From positions 217 to 5,349 of the forward strand of contig DLDC01000101.1 of assembly GCA_002480935.1 (NCBI GenBank): a stretch of 5,133 nt of DNA. Direction: 5' to 3'. A model generated the notes under the pieces. It saw nothing but the letters and a program-made list of their open reading frames with translations, made no database searches and was not told the origin of the DNA. Source of the stretch: Prevotella sp. UBA7782. Lineage in GTDB: Bacteria; Bacteroidota; Bacteroidia; Bacteroidales; Bacteroidaceae. The translations under genes and the position numbers were made by a program. Shown here in pieces: positions 1 to 5,133 of this stretch; position 1 is the stretch's first letter, and each line of letters starts with the position of its first letter.

Positions 1-1176
1 CTCTTCGAGCAGCAGGCCATCAACAACAACAAGACCTACGAGTTCATCACATCCATGCAGGAGATTAAGCTTCAGGACTGTGAGCAGCGACGCCGTTGGG
101 AATGGGAGGACACGCAGGTGGACCTTTTCAACGTGCAGATGAAATCGTTGAAGCTGCAGCAGACACAGGAGGCCGGAAGCATTCTCATCAATGAGGTGAA
201 GAACATTGTCATCACCGTCGTAGCCGCCGCGGCTGTCATCCACGGACAGATGACGCTCGGTATGATGCTTGCCGTGCAGTATGTCATCGGACAGCTCAAC
301 TCGCCCGTGGAGCAGCTCATGGGCTTCTTCTACTCCCTGCAAGACGTGAGGATCAGCCTGGAGCGTATCAATGAGATACACCGCGCTGAAGATGAGGACG
401 GCACGCAGGGGCTTGGGACGGAGCTTGACTTCCCCGATAAGGGCATCGACATCGAGAGCGTTATGTTCAAGTACGACCCCCATGCGTTGAGCAAGACGCT
501 GGATGATGTGACCATACATATCCCCAAGGGAAAGGTGACGGCCATCGTCGGTGCATCGGGCAGCGGCAAGACGACGCTCGTCAAACTCATGCTGGGCTAC
601 TATCCGGTCCTGGATGGCCAAGTCAATATCGGTAGCACGGACATCAACACGCTCAACAAGAAGTGGTGGCGCAGGCAGTGTGGAGTGGTCATGCAGGACG
701 GTGTCATCTTCTCGGAGAGCATCGCACGCAACATCGCTGTTGACGACGGCGACATCGACAAGGAACGTTTGTTGAAGGCCGCACGTATAGCGTGCATCCA
801 CGACTATGTGATGTCGTTGCCTCTGAAATACAACACGAAGATAGGCCGCGACGGCGTGGGGCTGAGCCAGGGACAGCGGCAGCGCATACTCATAGCCCGA
901 GCCGTGTACAAGAACCCCGACTACATCTTTCTGGACGAGGCTACTAACTCGCTCGACGCCAACAACGAACGGGCCATCGTGGAGAACCTCGACAAGTTCT
1001 ACCGTGGCAAGACCGTTGTCATAGTGGCTCATCGCCTGAGTACCGTGAGAAATGCCGACCAGATAGTGGTCATCGATCACGGCAAGGTGGTTGAGACGGG
1101 CAATCATGAGACGCTCACGGCACAGCGCGGCGCATACTACCGGCTCGTGAAGAACCAGCTGGAGCTGGGAAACTAA
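1..1176 (+). CDS. Peptidase-type ABC exporter for bacteriocin/leader peptides, C-terminal part (5' partial)
   Basis: The reading frame is open from base 1, so this is the last 391 residues of a longer protein; full-length relatives are about 700-750 residues, often with an N-terminal C39 cysteine peptidase domain that would lie outside the window. The visible part starts in the last transmembrane helices (hydrophobic stretch about 190-310, followed by the family-typical QLNSPVEQL) and continues into a complete nucleotide-binding domain. Seen directly: Walker A GASGSGKTT (550-576), Q-loop Gln (694-696), signature LSQGQ (862-876), Walker B YIFLDE (922-939), D-loop SLDA (949-960) and H-loop His (1030-1032). 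All ATPase residues are present, so it should be active. Family knowledge: such exporters cleave double-glycine leaders and pump peptides across the inner membrane with an HlyD-type partner, and the next gene fits that role. The M at base 55 is internal, not a start. The cargo and the presence of the peptidase domain cannot be seen. Confidence 0.93.
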   Translation, partial: LFEQQAINNNKTYEFITSMQEIKLQDCEQRRRWEWEDTQVDLFNVQMKSLKLQQTQEAGSILINEVKNIVITVVAAAAVIHGQMTLGMMLAVQYVIGQLNSPVEQLMGFFYSLQDVRISLERINEIHRAEDEDGTQGLGTELDFPDKGIDIESVMFKYDPHALSKTLDDVTIHIPKGKVTAIVGASGSGKTTLVKLMLGYYPVLDGQVNIGSTDINTLNKKWWRRQCGVVMQDGVIFSESIARNIAVDDGDIDKERLLKAARIACIHDYVMSLPLKYNTKIGRDGVGLSQGQRQRILIARAVYKNPDYIFLDEATNSLDANNERAIVENLDKFYRGKTVVIVAHRLSTVRNADQIVVIDHGKVVETGNHETLTAQRGAYYRLVKNQLELGN

Positions 1177-1195
1177 CAGACATAGAATTTTGAAG

Positions 1196-1669
1196 ATGAA
1201 GACTCAAACAGACATAGATAACATAGAATTGCGGAGTGAAAAGGTGCGGCACGTCATCGGTCAGGTGCCTCCAGCCCTTGCGCGGACTGGAACGATGGTT
1301 ATTACGCTTGTCGTCATTGCCCTTGTCATTGCCTCCTACACCATCCGCTATCCCATCACCATAGAGGCGCGGGGCAATGTGACAGGCAATGGTTTTGTAG
1401 GTCTGCTTGTTCCCTATAAATATCTTTACCTCTTTGATGAGCCACGCACGGCCCTTGTCACTCTTGAGGGGCAGAATGAGGATGCACCGGCCGTGCCTTG
1501 TCCCATCGTGAGTCACAACGATGAGTTGTTGGTTGTCGGTGGCGGCCATTACTTCGTGGCCTCGGCTTATCCCCGCCCATTGGGGACAAAGGTGCAACAT
1601 AGCATGAACGTCAGCGCCCGTATTGTAGTGAGTGACAAGACGTTGTGGCAGTTGATCATAGGGAGGTGA
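1196..1669 (+). CDS. Very short HlyD-like membrane-fusion partner of the ABC exporter
   Basis: A 157-residue single-pass membrane protein, 19 bases after the exporter and surely in its operon. Residues 1-30 are cytoplasmic and carry IELRSEKVRHVIGQVP, the hallmark N-terminus of Bacteroidetes HlyD-type adaptors. Residues about 31-50 form one membrane helix, followed by RYPITIEARG, the usual entry into the periplasmic part. The C-terminus (KVQHSMNVSARIVVSDKTLW) resembles the closing beta-barrel strands of full adaptors (GM.G.A.I...). Full adaptors are about 400 residues with a coiled-coil hairpin and lipoyl halves in the middle; here only about 100 periplasmic residues remain and no heptad stretch is visible. 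The frame is clean, so this looks like a compact form rather than fresh decay, though that is inference. ATG 1196 is preferred over an in-frame TTG at 1190 that would add two residues; no Shine-Dalgarno sequence separates them. It may instead be an accessory subunit working with a full adaptor elsewhere. Confidence 0.82.
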   Translation: MKTQTDIDNIELRSEKVRHVIGQVPPALARTGTMVITLVVIALVIASYTIRYPITIEARGNVTGNGFVGLLVPYKYLYLFDEPRTALVTLEGQNEDAPAVPCPIVSHNDELLVVGGGHYFVASAYPRPLGTKVQHSMNVSARIVVSDKTLWQLIIGR

Positions 1670-1718
1670 AGAATAGAAGACCCATATAACAGTTTGAGTA
1701 AGGAGCCTGCAAACAATT

Positions 1719-1850
1719 ATGCCACATGTAATTGGGGCAAATGATGTTGCTTTTACAACTTTCGGGAAAATTCTTCAGTCTCTACATCCGCAAACTAACG
1801 ATGATAGGATGTCGGCCAACGCCACCTATGCTGATAGGGTGGGGCACTGA
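1719..1850 (+). CDS. Doubtful 43-residue open frame between the exporter and the recA cluster
   Basis: ATG 1719 to TGA 1848-1850 encodes 43 residues with no cysteine, no membrane segment, no signal peptide and no double-glycine leader, so it does not look like cargo of the upstream exporter. No promoter or strong ribosome site precedes it. Its one notable feature is that its end (QTNDDRMSANATYADRV) resembles residues 5-25 of the next protein (QNNPVKLSEN....ADYADRV). It may be a decayed fragment of a duplicated gene start, or chance. It is recorded so that the position is not lost. Confidence 0.15.
   Translation: MPHVIGANDVAFTTFGKILQSLHPQTNDDRMSANATYADRVGH
1822..1842 (+). repeat. Imperfect hairpin, 8-bp stem with one bulge
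   Basis: CCACCTAT (1822-1829) pairs with ATAGG-TGG (1834-1842, G1839 bulged) around a GCTG loop. No run of T follows (GGGCACTGAAGAAGG), so it is not a standard intrinsic terminator. It could still slow or protect the 3' end of the exporter mRNA, as no better terminator is visible between 1669 and the promoter near 1894. Confidence 0.35.
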
Positions 1851-1862
1851 AGAAGGAGTTTG

Positions 1863-1921
1863 TTAGCTGAAAGCCTTAAAAATGGTTGCTAAATTTTGTG
1901 GTTAGCAGTTTTTATGCTAAC
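1863..1921. promoter_or_regulatory. Cluster of TTAGC/GCTAA half-sites over the promoter (possible operator)
   Basis: Four copies of TTAGC or its complement GCTAA lie in alternating orientation: TTAGC 1863-1867, GCTAA 1888-1892, TTAGC 1902-1906 and GCTAA 1916-1920. The last two are the core of a perfect 7-bp inverted repeat, GTTAGCA (1901-1907) and TGCTAAC (1915-1921), separated by 7 bases. Its right arm overlaps the -7 box and its left arm lies in the spacer. A dimeric regulator bound there would block RNA polymerase. The regulator is unknown, and a role as operator is inference. Confidence 0.45.
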
Positions 1922-1925
1922 TTTG
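1894..1925 (+). promoter_or_regulatory. Bacteroidetes housekeeping-type promoter
   Basis: TTTTG at 1894-1898 (-33 element) and TAACTTTG at 1918-1925 match the Bacteroidetes consensus (TTG / TAnnTTTG), the -7 box perfectly, with 19 bases between TTG and TA. The expected start of transcription falls about 4-8 bases after the -7 box, at or next to the ATG at 1931. This promoter should serve the unknown gene and, by read-through, the dehydrogenase gene and recA. Confidence 0.75.
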
Positions 1926-1930
1926 TAGCT

Positions 1931-2548
1931 ATGAAAACAGCACAAAATAATCCGGTAAAGTTAAGTGAGAACATCATTATAGCCGATGCCGACTATGCCG
2001 ACAGAGTGGCTTTCGACCTCATAGTGAACTTTGAGCGGATGCTGGACAGGCGCATTCCGCAAGCTGACCTGAGCCAATGGCTGGTTGACGTGGCGCTCGA
2101 CGGTGGGCTTAAGCCTGGCAAGCATGAAACGCAGGTGGTGTTGCTGCATGGTAAGAACACTGCTAAGCTTGAGAACTTCAGCCCTTCAGATTATGACGCC
2201 GACCTGCACGGCAAGGCCTTTAAAGACGACAGCCTGGGTGAGTTTGTTATCAACGCTTTGCCAGTAGAGCCTTTCACCACCAAGCAAGACATGCTGCTCG
2301 ACATGATGAAAACCGTGCTGGAGCATCCTGAGGCACACCGCGTGATGATAGTGCCCAATGCTGAGGACGATGACACATGGAACATGCTGAGGCGTATGTT
2401 GCGCGACGTTGACGACGACGAACGCCACATCACCCTCTTTGCCATGCAACCCATGGAAGGCGGAAACTTCAAGCAGCAGATACTGGGCTATTCGCTCATG
2501 AACGCCATGGGCATCACTCAGGCCGAGATAGACCGTAAAATGAAGTGA
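1931..2548 (+). CDS. Conserved-looking protein of unknown function, first gene of the recA cluster
   Basis: A soluble, acidic protein of 205 residues with no signal peptide or membrane helix. I do not recognise a named family with certainty; it looks like a Bacteroidales-restricted protein. Hydrophobic strand-like stretches alternate with helices: NIIIADADYA (14-23), a helix with VNFERML, ETQVVLLHG, EFVINALPV, HRVMIVPNAEDDD (136-148), a helix, then HITLFAMQPM. Acidic residues at the ends of two strands (D19/D21 and E145-D148) recall alpha/beta nuclease-like folds, but this is speculation. ATG 1931 is chosen over an in-frame TTG at 1886, because the promoter -7 box lies between the two (1918-1925) and a protein from 1886 would be translated from DNA upstream of the transcript. 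The dehydrogenase gene follows after 41 bases, so they are probably co-transcribed. Confidence 0.85.
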   Translation: MKTAQNNPVKLSENIIIADADYADRVAFDLIVNFERMLDRRIPQADLSQWLVDVALDGGLKPGKHETQVVLLHGKNTAKLENFSPSDYDADLHGKAFKDDSLGEFVINALPVEPFTTKQDMLLDMMKTVLEHPEAHRVMIVPNAEDDDTWNMLRRMLRDVDDDERHITLFAMQPMEGGNFKQQILGYSLMNAMGITQAEIDRKMK

Positions 2549-2589
2549 GAGAATAACACATAAACCTATAACAATATTTTATAAGCTAA

Positions 2590-3816
2590 ATGGGAAGAGT
2601 TTTAATGATTGGAGCTGGTGGCGTGGCCACCGTGGCAGCATTCAAGATAAACCAGAATGCCGATGTTTTTACCGAATTCATGATTGCCAGTCATCACAAG
2701 GAAAAATGTGACAGAATAGTGAAGGCTATTGGCAATCCGGCCATCAAGACGGCTGAGGTGGATGCCGATGATGTGGAACAGCTAAAAAAGTTGTTTAACG
2801 AATATAAGCCCGAACTGGTCATCAACCTGGCTCTTCCTTATCAGGACCTGACCATCATGGACGCGTGTCTGGCCTGTGGAGTGAACTATCTCGACACGGC
2901 CAACTATGAGCCGCGCGATGAAGCCCACTTTGAATACTCTTGGCAGTGGGCCTATAAGGACAAGTTTGAAAAGGCAGGGCTCACGGCTATACTGGGCTGT
3001 GGCTTCGACCCCGGAGTGAGTGGCGTATATACAGCCTATGCTGCCAAGCACTACTTCGACGAGATACAGTATCTTGACATTGTGGACTGCAATGCCGGAA
3101 ACCATCACAAAGCCTTTGCAACAAACTTCAATCCCGAGATTAACATTAGGGAGATAACACAGAAGGGACTATATTATGAGAATGGCAAATGGATAGAAAC
3201 AGAACCGCTCGAGGTGCACAAGGCACTCACTTATCCTAATATAGGTCCACGTGAGAGTTACCTCATGCACCACGAAGAGCTGGAGAGCCTGGTGAAAAAC
3301 TATCCCACCATAAAGCGCGCACGCTTCTGGATGACCTTCGGAAAACAATATCTAACCTATCTCGACTGCATACAAAACTTGGGGATGAGTCGCATAGACG
3401 AGGTGACCTATGAGGCTCCGCTAGCCGATAATCCTGACAAGACGGTGAAGGTGAAGATTGTTCCGTTGCAGTTCCTGAAGGCTGTGCTGCCCAATCCGCA
3501 AGACTTGGGCCAAAACTACGACGGCGAGACATCTATAGGTTGTCGCATAAGGGGCTTGAAAGACGGCAAGGAACACACCTATTATATATATAACAATTGT
3601 AAGCACCAGGAAGCATACAAGGAAACGGGTATGCAGGGCGTGAGCTACACCACCGGCGTGCCGGCAATGATAGGTGCCATGATGTTCTTAAAAGGTATCT
3701 GGCGCAAGCCCGGCGTGTGGAATGTGGAAGACTTCGATCCGGATCCCTTTATGGAGCAACTCAACAAGCAGGGACTGCCTTGGCACGAGGTGTTCGACAA
3801 AGACCTGGAGCTATAA
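2590..3816 (+). CDS. Carboxynorspermidine/carboxyspermidine dehydrogenase (saccharopine dehydrogenase family)
   Basis: A 408-residue cytoplasmic NADPH-dependent enzyme. Family role: it reductively joins aspartate beta-semialdehyde to putrescine (or diaminopropane), giving carboxyspermidine (or carboxynorspermidine), which a PLP decarboxylase (NspC type) turns into the polyamine. This is the usual spermidine route in Bacteroidetes. Seen: Rossmann nucleotide motif GAGGVA (8-13), VINLALP (77-83), GCGFDPGV (136-143), FATNFNPE (176-183), GVSYTTGVPA (350-359) and DPDPF (383-387). All fall where I recall them in the Vibrio enzyme, and the length is similar (about 410). The end, GLPWHEV, also fits. 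It is often annotated only as saccharopine dehydrogenase, but a lysine role is less likely given this closer resemblance. Which diamine is used cannot be read from the sequence. ATG 2590 places the GxGxxA motif correctly. The decarboxylase gene is not in the window. recA follows after 30 bases. Confidence 0.93.
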   Translation: MGRVLMIGAGGVATVAAFKINQNADVFTEFMIASHHKEKCDRIVKAIGNPAIKTAEVDADDVEQLKKLFNEYKPELVINLALPYQDLTIMDACLACGVNYLDTANYEPRDEAHFEYSWQWAYKDKFEKAGLTAILGCGFDPGVSGVYTAYAAKHYFDEIQYLDIVDCNAGNHHKAFATNFNPEINIREITQKGLYYENGKWIETEPLEVHKALTYPNIGPRESYLMHHEELESLVKNYPTIKRARFWMTFGKQYLTYLDCIQNLGMSRIDEVTYEAPLADNPDKTVKVKIVPLQFLKAVLPNPQDLGQNYDGETSIGCRIRGLKDGKEHTYYIYNNCKHQEAYKETGMQGVSYTTGVPAMIGAMMFLKGIWRKPGVWNVEDFDPDPFMEQLNKQGLPWHEVFDKDLEL

Positions 3817-3846
3817 ACTCACATATAAAAAAATATAACGAAAGAT

Positions 3847-4881
3847 ATGGCAAAGAAGGAAGATACGACAGACCAGGTAGCATCTAATGAGGGCAAAATG
3901 AAAGCCCTTCAGGCTGCAATGTCAAAAATAGAGAAAGATTTTGGAAAAGGCTCCATCATGCGTATGGGCGACGAACATGTGGAAGACGTGGACGTAATAC
4001 CCACCGGAAGCATCGCACTGGATGAGGCTCTGGGAGTGGGCGGCTATCCAAGAGGCCGAATCATAGAGATATTCGGCCCGGAAAGTTCGGGTAAGACAAC
4101 CTTGGCCATACATGCCATTGCCGAGGCGCAGAAGCTGGGGGGCATAGCTGCCTTCATTGATGCTGAGCACGCTTTCGACAGGTTTTATGCGGCTAAACTG
4201 GGAGTAGACGTAGACAATCTCTGGATTTCGCAGCCCGACAATGGCGAGCAGGCCCTGGAGATTGCCGACCAGCTGATACGCTCTAGTGCTATCGACATCC
4301 TGGTGATTGACTCTGTGGCTGCCCTTACGCCTAAGAAGGAGATTGAGGGCGACATGGGCGACAGCAACGTGGGCTTGCAGGCCCGACTGATGAGCCAGGC
4401 ACTGCGTAAGATGACGGGTACTATCAGCAAGACAAAGACAACCTGCATATTCATCAATCAGTTGCGTGAGAAGATAGGCGTGAGCTTCGGTAACCCTGAA
4501 ACAACCACGGGTGGAAACGCCTTGAAGTTTTATGCCTCGGTGCGAATAGACATCAGGAAGAGCACGCCCATTAAGGATGGCGACACTGTGCTAGGTAACT
4601 TGACACGTGTGAGAGTGGTGAAGAATAAGGTGGCACCTCCTTTCCGTAAGGCTGAGTTCGACATTATGTATGGCGAAGGCATATCGCACACTGGCGAAGT
4701 GCTCGACCTGGGTGTTGAGCTCAACATCGTGCAAAAGAGCGGAAGCTGGTTCTCGTATAACGGAACCAAGCTGGGACAGGGCCGAGACAGTGCCAAAGCG
4801 ATGCTGAAAGATAATCCCGAGGTGAGCGAGGAGATAGAAGGACTGATACGCAAGGCCCTTGCTGATAAGCATGAAGAGTGA
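3847..4881 (+). CDS. recA: RecA recombinase
   Basis: A 344-residue, full-length RecA: an ATP-dependent strand-exchange protein that forms filaments on single-stranded DNA for recombination repair. Motifs: Walker A GPESSGKT (77-84, Lys83), catalytic glutamate in DAEH (Glu107), Walker B ILVIDS (Asp155), loop L1 around [12 protein letters not shown], and loop L2 starting at the ATP-sensing Gln205 (NQLREKIG) with [10 protein letters not shown]. These correspond to E. coli K72, E96, D144 and Q194 with a constant shift of 11, so no key residue is missing. [15 protein letters not shown] is the Bacteroidetes version of the E. coli DAEHALDPIYARKLG segment. The C-terminus ends in the usual acidic tail (DKHEE). 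The 30-base A/T-rich leader before ATG 3847 shows no TAnnTTTG box and no palindromic SOS box, so expression probably depends on the promoter near 1894. A hairpin terminator follows. Confidence 0.99.
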   Translation: MAKKEDTTDQVASNEGKMKALQAAMSKIEKDFGKGSIMRMGDEHVEDVDVIPTGSIALDEALGVGGYPRGRIIEIFGPESSGKTTLAIHAIAEAQKLGGIAAFIDAEHAFDRFYAAKLGVDVDNLWISQPDNGEQALEIADQLIRSSAIDILVIDSVAALTPKKEIEGDMGDSNVGLQARLMSQALRKMTGTISKTKTTCIFINQLREKIGVSFGNPETTTGGNALKFYASVRIDIRKSTPIKDGDTVLGNLTRVRVVKNKVAPPFRKAEFDIMYGEGISHTGEVLDLGVELNIVQKSGSWFSYNGTKLGQGRDSAKAMLKDNPEVSEEIEGLIRKALADKHEE

Positions 4882-4917
4882 CAATTGACACGCACTGAGA
4901 AGAGGGCACGACGTATA

Positions 4918-4951
4918 AGAAGGGTGGTGGCTGTTGGGTCGCCACCCTTTT
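4918..4951 (+). terminator. Intrinsic terminator after recA
   Basis: AAGGGTGGTG (4920-4929) pairs with CGCCACCCTT (4940-4949), with one G-U pair and a loop of about 10 bases that could fold further. Flanking bases extend the stem by one wobble and one A-T pair. The 3' arm ends in TTTT (4948-4951), and further T residues follow at 4954-4960. It lies 36 bases after the recA stop, as expected for the end of this operon. Confidence 0.8.
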
Positions 4952-5004
4952 CGTATCTTTATGTCCGACAAAGAGACCGTCGCTTCTGCCATTTACCTAC
5001 AGTC

Positions 5005-5023
5005 GTGTGACATCCTGTCATAC
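5005..5023. promoter_or_regulatory. Imperfect 19-bp palindrome upstream of the sigma-54-like promoter
   Basis: GTGTGACA (5005-5012) and TGTCATAC (5016-5023) are inverted around TCC, with 7 of 8 positions matching. The centre is about 69 bases before the predicted sigma-54 start, within the range where enhancer-binding proteins of sigma-54 promoters bind. No family of regulator can be named. Confidence 0.35.
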
Positions 5024-5056
5024 TGAAGAAGTGCTGTATCAAAAGCGGATAGGCTT

Positions 5057-5072
5057 TGGCACAACATTTGTT
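5057..5072 (+). promoter_or_regulatory. Candidate sigma-54 (-24/-12) promoter for the gene beyond the window
   Basis: TGGCACAACATTTGTT matches the RpoN consensus TGGCAC-N5-TTGCW with exact GG-to-G spacing; the only departure is GT instead of GC in the -12 box. It is preceded by another T (TTGGCAC), also as in the consensus. The predicted start of transcription is near 5083. No TAnnTTTG box is present in 5030-5133. Sigma-54 and its activators are known in Bacteroidetes. Confidence 0.5.
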
Positions 5073-5082
5073 ATAAACAGCA

Positions 5083-5133
5083 CGGGCGTTGAACCCACAT
5101 AACTTAGAATAATAACAAATAAAAAATATACAA
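5083..5133 (+). other. A-rich leader of an unseen downstream gene
   Basis: The last 50 bases become strongly A/T-rich (AATAACAAATAAAAAATATA) without a Shine-Dalgarno motif. This is the look of a Bacteroidetes translation start region, and it resembles the stretches just before ATG 2590 and ATG 3847. The start codon of the next gene probably lies just past 5133. Confidence 0.45.

Noticed and set aside
1115..1600. 161-codon minus-strand frame across the exporter/adaptor junction
   Set aside because: It overlaps two plus-strand genes with clear family motifs and shows no recognisable domain of its own.
1735..1754. GCAA-ATGATG-TTGC followed by TTTT as a terminator of the exporter operon
   Set aside because: Only four Watson-Crick pairs; the rest would be G-U wobbles, so the stem is too weak.
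1719..1850. Small open frame as a bacteriocin precursor for the upstream exporter
   Set aside because: It has no double-glycine cleavage site, no leader-like helix motif and no cysteines, and it lies after the transport genes without a promoter.
1886..1930. TTG 1886 as the start of the unknown protein
   Set aside because: It lies upstream of the promoter -7 box, so it would not be in the transcript; ATG 1931 follows at the right place.
3781..3796. TGGCAC inside the dehydrogenase gene as a sigma-54 site before recA
   Set aside because: The -12 part reads GTTCG rather than TTGCW, and the bases encode the conserved WHEV end of the enzyme.
4954..4961. TATCTTTA as a promoter -7 box
   Set aside because: It lacks the final G, sits in the T-rich tail of the recA terminator, and the nearest TTG is only 17 bases upstream inside the hairpin.
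4591..4992. Long open frames on the minus strand across recA and its flank
   Set aside because: They are shadows of the recA coding frame; the proteins have no recognisable motifs and recA is certain on the plus strand.
4961..5026. 21-residue open frame starting MSDKETVAS after recA
   Set aside because: It lies directly after the recA terminator with no promoter, and it is short enough to arise by chance.

Overview
The window looks like a Bacteroidales chromosome, most likely Prevotella or a close relative. The RecA sequence is of the Bacteroidetes type, genes start without Shine-Dalgarno sequences in A/T-rich leaders, one promoter matches the Bacteroidetes TTTG / TAnnTTTG pattern, and the polyamine enzyme is of the carboxy(nor)spermidine dehydrogenase type. 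All genes supported here read left to right.

Region 1 (1-1669) is the end of a peptide-export locus. It holds the C-terminal half of an ABC exporter of the peptidase-containing bacteriocin/double-glycine-peptide type, cut by the window edge. Nineteen bases later comes a very short membrane-fusion (HlyD-like) partner. That partner keeps the typical N-terminal anchor and C-terminal tail of the family but lacks the long coiled-coil/lipoyl middle, which makes it the most unusual protein in the window. No cargo peptide gene is visible.

Region 2 (1670-1930) is a junction without a convincing gene. It holds a 43-codon open frame whose end resembles the start of the next protein, an imperfect hairpin, and a strong Bacteroidetes promoter. 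Four TTAGC/GCTAA half-sites are packed around that promoter. The promoter sits so close to the next ATG that the mRNA should be leaderless or nearly so.

Region 3 (1931-4881) is a probable three-gene operon: a 205-residue protein of unknown function, a carboxynorspermidine/carboxyspermidine dehydrogenase for spermidine synthesis, and recA. The gaps are 41 and 30 bases, with no obvious internal terminator or promoter, and a hairpin terminator follows recA. Transcription from the promoter before the unknown gene could therefore set the levels of both a polyamine enzyme and the recombinase.

Region 4 (4882-5133) holds the recA terminator, an imperfect palindrome, and a close match to a sigma-54 (-24/-12) promoter. 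An A-rich leader then runs off the window edge toward a gene that is not visible.
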